A DNA stretch of 12,555 nt from Betaproteobacteria bacterium (GTDB lineage Bacteria; Pseudomonadota; Gammaproteobacteria; Burkholderiales; Rhodocyclaceae), in the NCBI GenBank assembly GCA_028868235.1, contig JAGWUW010000039.1, positions 1 through 12,555 of the forward strand, in the 5' to 3' direction. The notes beneath the pieces are model-generated. The model ran no database searches, had not been told where the DNA came from, and saw nothing but the letters and a program-made list of their open reading frames with translations. Within the stretch, counting starts at the first letter, position 1. Each line of letters starts with the position of its first letter. The position numbers were made by a program, and so were the translations under genes. Below are positions 6,977 to 12,555 of the stretch, in pieces.

Positions 6977-8863
6977 ATGCTCTATCCCACCCGTTTCGAT
7001 GTCATCGTCGTCGGCGGCGGTCACGCCGGCACCGAGGCTGCGCTTGCTGCAGCGCGGGCGGGTGCGAACACGCTGCTACTGACCCACAATCTCGACACAC
7101 TGGGAGCAATGAGCTGCAATCCGTCGATTGGCGGCATTGGCAAGGGCCATCTGGTGCGCGAGGTCGATGCGCTGGGCGGCGCCATGGCCGCGGCTACCGA
7201 CGAATCTGGCATCCAGTTCCGCATCCTCAACGCTTCAAAAGGCCCGGCCGTCCGAGCTACGCGCGCCCAGGCCGACCGAATCCTGTATAAACAGGCCATC
7301 CGCATGCGCCTGGAAAACCAGCCCAACCTGACCATCTTCGCCCAGGCCTGCGACGACCTGATCGTCGAGGGCGACAAGGTGTGCGGCGCCGTCACCCAAC
7401 TCGGCATCCGCTTCATGGCCGAGGCCGTCGTGCTCACCGCCGGTACCTTCCTCAACGGCAAGATCCACGTCGGCCTGGAGAACTACACCGGCGGCCGCAT
7501 GGGCGATCCGCCCTCGGTCTCGCTGGCCGCCCGATTGAAGGAACTGAACCTGCCGCAAGGTCGCCTGAAAACCGGCACGCCGCCGCGCCTGGATGGCAAG
7601 ACCATCGATTTCTCGGTGATGGAGGAGCAGCACTCGGACGATCCGCTGCCCGTGTTTTCCTTCCTCGGCAACGCCGCGCAGCATCCCAAGCAGCTGCCAT
7701 GCTGGATTACCGAAACCAACGAACGGACGCACGACATTATCCGCAGCGGCCTGGACCGCTCGCCAATGTACACAGGCGTCATCGAGGGCGTCGGCCCGCG
7801 CTACTGCCCGTCGATCGAGGACAAGATCCACCGCTTCGCCGACAAGGATAGACACAACGTATTCCTCGAACCGGAAGGCCTGACCACGCACGAGATCTAC
7901 CCGAACGGCGTGTCCACCAGCCTGCCCTTCGACATCCAGCTAGCGCTGGTGCGCTCGATCCGCGGCATGGAAAACGTGCACATCCTGCGCCCCGGCTACG
8001 CCATCGAATACGATTTCTACGACCCGCGCGGCCTCAAGGACACACTGGAAACCAAGGCCATCGGCGGCCTCTTCTTCGCCGGCCAGATCAACGGCACGAC
8101 CGGCTACGAGGAAGCCGCGGCGCAAGGCCTGCTCGCCGGCATCAACGCGGTCAATTACGTCAAGGGCCGCGACGGCTGGTGCCCCAAGCGCAACGAAGCC
8201 TATCTCGGCGTGCTGGTCGACGACCTGATCACCCGCGGCGTCGCAGACCCCTACAGGATGTTCACCAGCCGCGCCGAGTATCGCCTGAGCCTGCGCGAGG
8301 ACAACGCCGACCTGCGCCTGACCGAGCAGGGCCGGGCGCTCGGCCTGGTCGACGATCTGCGCTGGGATGTCTTCTGCCGCAAACGCGACGCCATCGCCGC
8401 CGAGCAAGAACGTCTAAAATCAACGTGGGTCAATCCGAAGGTGACTCCAGCCGAAGACTGCATCCGCGTGCTGGGCAAGGCCATCGAGCACGAATACAAC
8501 CTGTTCGAACTGCTACGCCGCCCGGAAATCTCCTACGTCAGCCTGCTCACTTTGCCTGGTGCAGGCGAAGGTCAGAGCGACCCGCTAGTCGTCGAGCAGC
8601 TCGAAATCTCCGCCAAGTACCAGGGTTACATCGACCGGCAAGCCGAGGAGGTCGCCAAGTCGGCCGGCTATGAAAACACCGTGCTGCCGGCCGATCTCAA
8701 CTATGGCACCGTCGCCGGCCTGTCCAATGAGGTCAAGCAGAAACTGGCACAACACAAGCCGCAGACCATAGGTCAGGCTTCACGCATCCAGGGCATTACG
8801 CCAGCGGCCATTTCACTGCTACTTATCCACCTGAAGCGGCACAATCTGTCGCAAGTCGCATGA
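6977..8863 (+). CDS. mnmG: tRNA uridine-5-carboxymethylaminomethyl modification enzyme MnmG (GidA)
   Basis: FAD-dependent partner of MnmE that adds the carboxymethylaminomethyl group to U34 of certain tRNAs, using methylenetetrahydrofolate. The 628 residues match E. coli MnmG in length. The Rossmann motif [12 protein letters not shown] starts at residue 11. Both functional cysteines are present at the E. coli positions: Cys47 ([14 protein letters not shown]) and Cys277 ([10 protein letters not shown]). The second FAD region [21 protein letters not shown] and the C-terminal helical domain are intact. No clear Shine-Dalgarno precedes the ATG, but the N-terminus [14 protein letters not shown] fits the family exactly. 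The stop overlaps the rsmG start (ATGA), indicating translational coupling. The MnmE partner is not in this window. Confidence 0.98.
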   Translation: MLYPTRFDVIVVGGGHAGTEAALAAARAGANTLLLTHNLDTLGAMSCNPSIGGIGKGHLVREVDALGGAMAAATDESGIQFRILNASKGPAVRATRAQADRILYKQAIRMRLENQPNLTIFAQACDDLIVEGDKVCGAVTQLGIRFMAEAVVLTAGTFLNGKIHVGLENYTGGRMGDPPSVSLAARLKELNLPQGRLKTGTPPRLDGKTIDFSVMEEQHSDDPLPVFSFLGNAAQHPKQLPCWITETNERTHDIIRSGLDRSPMYTGVIEGVGPRYCPSIEDKIHRFADKDRHNVFLEPEGLTTHEIYPNGVSTSLPFDIQLALVRSIRGMENVHILRPGYAIEYDFYDPRGLKDTLETKAIGGLFFAGQINGTTGYEEAAAQGLLAGINAVNYVKGRDGWCPKRNEAYLGVLVDDLITRGVADPYRMFTSRAEYRLSLREDNADLRLTEQGRALGLVDDLRWDVFCRKRDAIAAEQERLKSTWVNPKVTPAEDCIRVLGKAIEHEYNLFELLRRPEISYVSLLTLPGAGEGQSDPLVVEQLEISAKYQGYIDRQAEEVAKSAGYENTVLPADLNYGTVAGLSNEVKQKLAQHKPQTIGQASRIQGITPAAISLLLIHLKRHNLSQVA

Positions 8864-9477
8864 GCCAGATCAGCCTCGCGGCGGGCCTTGCCGATCTCGG
8901 AATCGACCTGCCCGAAGCAGCGCAGCGGAAACTGCTCGCTTTTCGCGACCTGCTGCTCAAGTGGAACAAGACCTACAACCTGACTGCCCTGCGTGATCCG
9001 GCGCAAGCCATTTCACACCACCTGCTCGACTCGCTGGCCATCCTGCCGTATGTCGTCAACGGCCCGTTGCTCGATGTCGGCAGCGGCGGCGGCCTACCCG
9101 CCATTCCTCTGGCCATCGCCCGCCCCGAACTTTCGGTCAGCATGGTCGACACCGTACAGAAGAAAACCACCTTCCTGCAGCAAGCTGTCATCGAACTGGG
9201 ACTGAAGAATGCTACGGTCCACCATGCCCGGGTCGAGGAACTGCCGGGGCAATACGCCCAGATCAGCTCGCGCGCCTTTGCCGAAATTGGCCTCTTCGTC
9301 AGCCTGACCCGCCATCTGCTGGCGCCCGGTGGTCGCTGGCTGGCTATGAAGGGCGTGCGGCCGGACGATGAACTCAAGTCCCTGCCCACCGACATCGCGG
9401 TGGAAGAGATCATTCCGCTCACCGTGCCAGGGCTGAATGCCGAACGACATTTGATCATCCTGAAAGCCGGGTCATGA
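8860..9477 (+). CDS. rsmG: 16S rRNA (guanine527-N7)-methyltransferase RsmG (GidB)
   Basis: SAM-dependent methyltransferase that makes m7G527 in 16S rRNA; loss in other bacteria gives low-level streptomycin resistance. The 205 residues are the normal length. The N-terminal [16 protein letters not shown] and HHLLDSL motifs are typical, followed by the SAM-binding loop [15 protein letters not shown] (residues 72 onward) and [14 protein letters not shown]. The start overlaps the mnmG stop by 4 bases (ATGA), and its own stop overlaps the parA start in the same way. It should therefore be translated from the mnmG message. Confidence 0.98.
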   Translation: MSQISLAAGLADLGIDLPEAAQRKLLAFRDLLLKWNKTYNLTALRDPAQAISHHLLDSLAILPYVVNGPLLDVGSGGGLPAIPLAIARPELSVSMVDTVQKKTTFLQQAVIELGLKNATVHHARVEELPGQYAQISSRAFAEIGLFVSLTRHLLAPGGRWLAMKGVRPDDELKSLPTDIAVEEIIPLTVPGLNAERHLIILKAGS

Positions 9478-10235
9478 AAGTACTCGCCATTACCAATCAA
9501 AAGGGCGGCGTCGGCAAGACGACCACCGCGGTCAATCTGGCCGCTTCGCTGGCTGCCGAAGGCAAGCGCGTCCTGCTCATCGACATGGACCCCCAGGGCA
9601 ACGCCACCACCGGCGCCGGGATTACCAAGAAGGAAGCGCTGCCCACCGTCTATCAACTGCTGATTGGCGCCGCCACCTTGGTCGAAGTCTGCATCAGCAC
9701 CGATTTTTCCTTCGATGTCCTACCTGCCAACCGCGAGCTGGCTGGCGCCGAAGTCGAAATGATCGAACTCGACCAACGCGAATACCGCCTGAAAAATGCC
9801 CTGCGGCAGAATCACGCTGAATACGATTTCGTCCTCATCGACTGCCCGCCGGCACTCAACATGCTGACGGTCAATGCGCTGGTCGCCGCCGATTCCGTGC
9901 TGATCCCAATGCAGTGCGAGTACTACGCGCTGGAAGGCCTGTCCGACCTCGTCGAAACGCTGCGCAAGGTGCGCCACCACCTCAATTCGCGCCTCGAGAT
10001 CGAAGGCCTGCTGCGCACCATGTACAACAGCCAGAGCACGCTGACCCAGCAGGTTTCGAACGAACTCGAAAGCCACTTCGGCGACAAGGTCTACAAGACC
10101 ATCGTGCCGCGCAATGTCCGCCTGGCCGAAGCGCCGTCCTACGGCAAGCCGGTCATCGCCTTTGACAAAAACTCGAAGGGCGCGCAGGCCTACAGCGCGC
10201 TCGCCCAGGAAATCCTCGAAAGGGCTGCCTCATGA
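9474..10235 (+). CDS. parA: Chromosome-partitioning ATPase ParA (Soj)
   Basis: Walker-type ATPase that binds DNA non-specifically in its ATP dimer form and moves ParB-parS complexes to segregate chromosome origins. The 253 residues are typical of the small chromosomal ParA class, lacking the N-terminal HTH extension of many plasmid ParAs. Motifs are the deviant Walker A KGGVGKTT (residues 10-17, with signature Lys10 and Lys15), the A' segment [12 protein letters not shown] and the Walker B-like [14 protein letters not shown]. It starts within the rsmG stop (ATGA) and ends within the parB start (ATGA). Placement next to mnmG-rsmG is the usual origin-proximal arrangement of chromosomal parAB. 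Confidence 0.97.
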   Translation: MKVLAITNQKGGVGKTTTAVNLAASLAAEGKRVLLIDMDPQGNATTGAGITKKEALPTVYQLLIGAATLVEVCISTDFSFDVLPANRELAGAEVEMIELDQREYRLKNALRQNHAEYDFVLIDCPPALNMLTVNALVAADSVLIPMQCEYYALEGLSDLVETLRKVRHHLNSRLEIEGLLRTMYNSQSTLTQQVSNELESHFGDKVYKTIVPRNVRLAEAPSYGKPVIAFDKNSKGAQAYSALAQEILERAAS

Positions 10236-11086
10236 TCAAGATGAAAGGACTCGGCCGCGGCCTCGATGCGCTGCTCGCCAGCAGCGACAAGCCGCAGGGC
10301 GACGAACAGCGCAACCTGCCGGTCGAACGCCTGAAGCCCGGCAAGTACCAGCCACGCACCCATATGGATCAGGAATCGCTGGCAGAACTAGCTGCTTCCA
10401 TTAAGGCCCAGGGCATCATGCAACCGATTCTGGTACGCGCCGTCGACAGCACACCAGGCGCCGAACGCTACGAAATCGTCGCCGGCGAACGCCGCTGGCG
10501 CGCCTCGCAACTGGCCGGCCTCAGCGAAGTACCGGTGCTGGTGCGCAGCATTCCCGACGAGCAAGCACTGGCCATGGCGCTGATCGAGAATATCCAACGC
10601 GAAAACCTCAATCCGCTCGAAGAAGCCCAGGGCCTGCAGCGCTTGGTCGACGAATTCGGCCTAACCCACCAGCAGGCTGCCGATGCCGTCGGCCGCTCGC
10701 GTCCCGCCGCCAGCAACCTGTTGCGCCTGCTGCAGCTCAGCGGACCGGTCCAGGAACTGCTGATGGCCAGCAAGCTGGACATGGGCCACGCCCGCGCCCT
10801 GCTGCCGCTTAACTGCGCCCAGCAGGTCGCCATCGCCCAACGCATCGTTCAGCACGGCCTGTCGGTTCGCGAGGCCGAACGTCTCGTCCAGCAGATCACC
10901 AACCCGCCGAAAAAGCCGGCTGCCAAGCCGGTCGACCGCGATCTGCTGCGCCTGCAGGAAGAACTCGCCGACGGCCTCGGCGCCAATGTCCTGATCCGCA
11001 CCAACAAGAAGGGCGCCGGCAAGGTGACGATCGAATTCGGCAGCCTGGAACAACTGGACGGCCTGATTTCCCGCTTCAACGTTTAA
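10232..11086 (+). CDS. parB: Chromosome-partitioning protein ParB (Spo0J), CTPase
   Basis: Site-specific DNA-binding CTPase that loads at parS sites, spreads as a clamp and stimulates ParA. The 284 residues are typical. Order of regions: N-terminal ParA-interacting peptide (KGLGRGLDALLAS, residues 5-17), ParB/Srx domain with KYQPRTH and the CTP-binding motif GERRWRA (residues 85-91), ENIQREN (119-125), helix-turn-helix (FGLTHQQAADAVGRSRPAASN, about 142-162), a Lys/Pro linker, and a C-terminal dimerisation domain ending in RFNV. The ATG overlaps the parA stop by 4 bases. A GAAAGG purine run lies about 8-14 bases upstream. No full parS palindrome was seen in this window. Confidence 0.97.
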   Translation: MIKMKGLGRGLDALLASSDKPQGDEQRNLPVERLKPGKYQPRTHMDQESLAELAASIKAQGIMQPILVRAVDSTPGAERYEIVAGERRWRASQLAGLSEVPVLVRSIPDEQALAMALIENIQRENLNPLEEAQGLQRLVDEFGLTHQQAADAVGRSRPAASNLLRLLQLSGPVQELLMASKLDMGHARALLPLNCAQQVAIAQRIVQHGLSVREAERLVQQITNPPKKPAAKPVDRDLLRLQEELADGLGANVLIRTNKKGAGKVTIEFGSLEQLDGLISRFNV

Positions 11087-11205
11087 CCAATGTCACTAAA
11101 CACAACCACCTGTCTTTACGGGAAAACCCTTAATTTGTGCGCCGCGGAAATTGACTCTTATGTAAGACTTGGTTACACTCTTGGGGTTTTTGATCGAGGT
11201 ATTCC
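11087..11205 (+). other. parB-atpI intergenic region
   Basis: 119 bases between the two operons. It holds the atpI promoter and ribosome binding site. A weak imperfect hairpin (TTACGGG/CCCTTAA with one mismatch, four-base loop AAAA, near 11116-11133) followed by TTTG could be a poor terminator for parB, but it is too weak to call. Confidence 0.45.
11151..11179 (+). promoter_or_regulatory. Sigma70-type promoter of the ATP synthase operon
   Basis: TTGACT at 11151-11156 (5 of 6 to TTGACA), an optimal 17-base spacer, and TACACT at 11174-11179 (4 of 6 to TATAAT). Transcription would begin near 11186, about 20 bases before the atpI start, leaving room for the GAGG ribosome binding site. Confidence 0.75.
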
Positions 11206-12376
<1,171 letters not shown>

Positions 12377-12444
12377 GTCGTTTTTGTTTTCCCGTAGTTT
12401 TTAACTTTAACCCTGCAACAAACCTACCCTACTGAGGAGTAAAC

Positions 12445-12555
12445 ATGGAACTCGCAACCGTTCTCTCCAACACCGCTATCGCTGTGGCCATCCTGATCGG
12501 CGCCGGCGCTCTCGGCACCGCTATCGGCTTCGGTATCCTCGGCGGCCGCTTCCTG
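12445..12555 (+). CDS. atpE: F-type ATP synthase subunit c (5' part)
   Basis: The first 37 codons are present and the window ends in frame. The product is the proteolipid whose ring rotates during proton flow. The visible part is the first transmembrane helix, with the Gly/Ala-rich packing motif [16 protein letters not shown] that lets helices pack tightly in the ring. The second helix with the proton-carrying carboxylate is beyond the window. A strong ribosome binding site, GAGGAG, lies about 6 bases upstream of the ATG, consistent with the high expression this subunit needs. Confidence 0.96.
   Translation, partial: MELATVLSNTAIAVAILIGAGALGTAIGFGILGGRFL

Noticed and set aside
7235..7891. 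218-codon minus-strand frame inside mnmG
   Set aside because: Wholly antisense to conserved mnmG; explained by GC-rich third positions.
8973..9656. 227-codon minus-strand frame across rsmG and parA
   Set aside because: Antisense to two conserved, overlapping genes; no recognisable motif.

Overview
The window is ordinary-looking chromosomal DNA of a Gram-negative bacterium, GC-rich (roughly 60% by eye) and densely packed. The gene order mnmG-rsmG-parA-parB followed by atpI-atpB-atpE, a SelO ending in Cys-Ser-Ser, and the protein sequences together suggest a betaproteobacterium, most likely of the Rhodocyclales (Dechloromonas/Azonexus-like). The taxonomic placement is inference from memory of such genomes, not from a search. 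No rRNA, tRNA, insertion sequence, CRISPR array or phage gene was seen.

Layout. Bases 1-643 (minus strand) hold the N-terminal two thirds or so of a periplasmic branched-chain-amino-acid-type ABC substrate-binding protein, cut by the window edge. Divergent from it, queC (743-1420) makes the queuosine precursor preQ0. It is followed after 2 bases by a YeeE/YedE (TsuA-like) membrane transporter (1423-2523). Convergent to that is a small two-helix membrane protein of unknown role (2558-2776, possibly extended to 2881). Then comes selO (2906-4390, plus strand), facing a minus-strand Tim44-domain membrane protein (4458-5327) that has a clear intrinsic terminator at 4405-4437. A cobyrinate a,c-diamide synthase (5430-6707 or 6716, minus) lies upstream of the Tim44 gene on the same strand.

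From 6912 rightward everything is on the plus strand. A good sigma70-type promoter (6912-6939) precedes mnmG. mnmG, rsmG, parA and parB then follow with three successive 4-base ATGA stop/start overlaps, a tightly coupled operon for tRNA wobble modification, 16S rRNA methylation and chromosome partition. A second good promoter (11151-11179) starts the ATP synthase operon: atpI with a TTG start, atpB, and the first 37 codons of atpE.

Functional themes are housekeeping: two tRNA wobble-base modification genes (queC, mnmG), chromosome segregation, F-type ATP synthase, a cobalamin step, and nutrient or sulfur uptake. I did not find a convincing novel system. The points most worth a second look are the queC/YeeE-type transporter pair, the small membrane protein between it and selO, the uncertain 5' region of the cobyrinate synthase, and an inverted repeat in front of the Tim44 gene.
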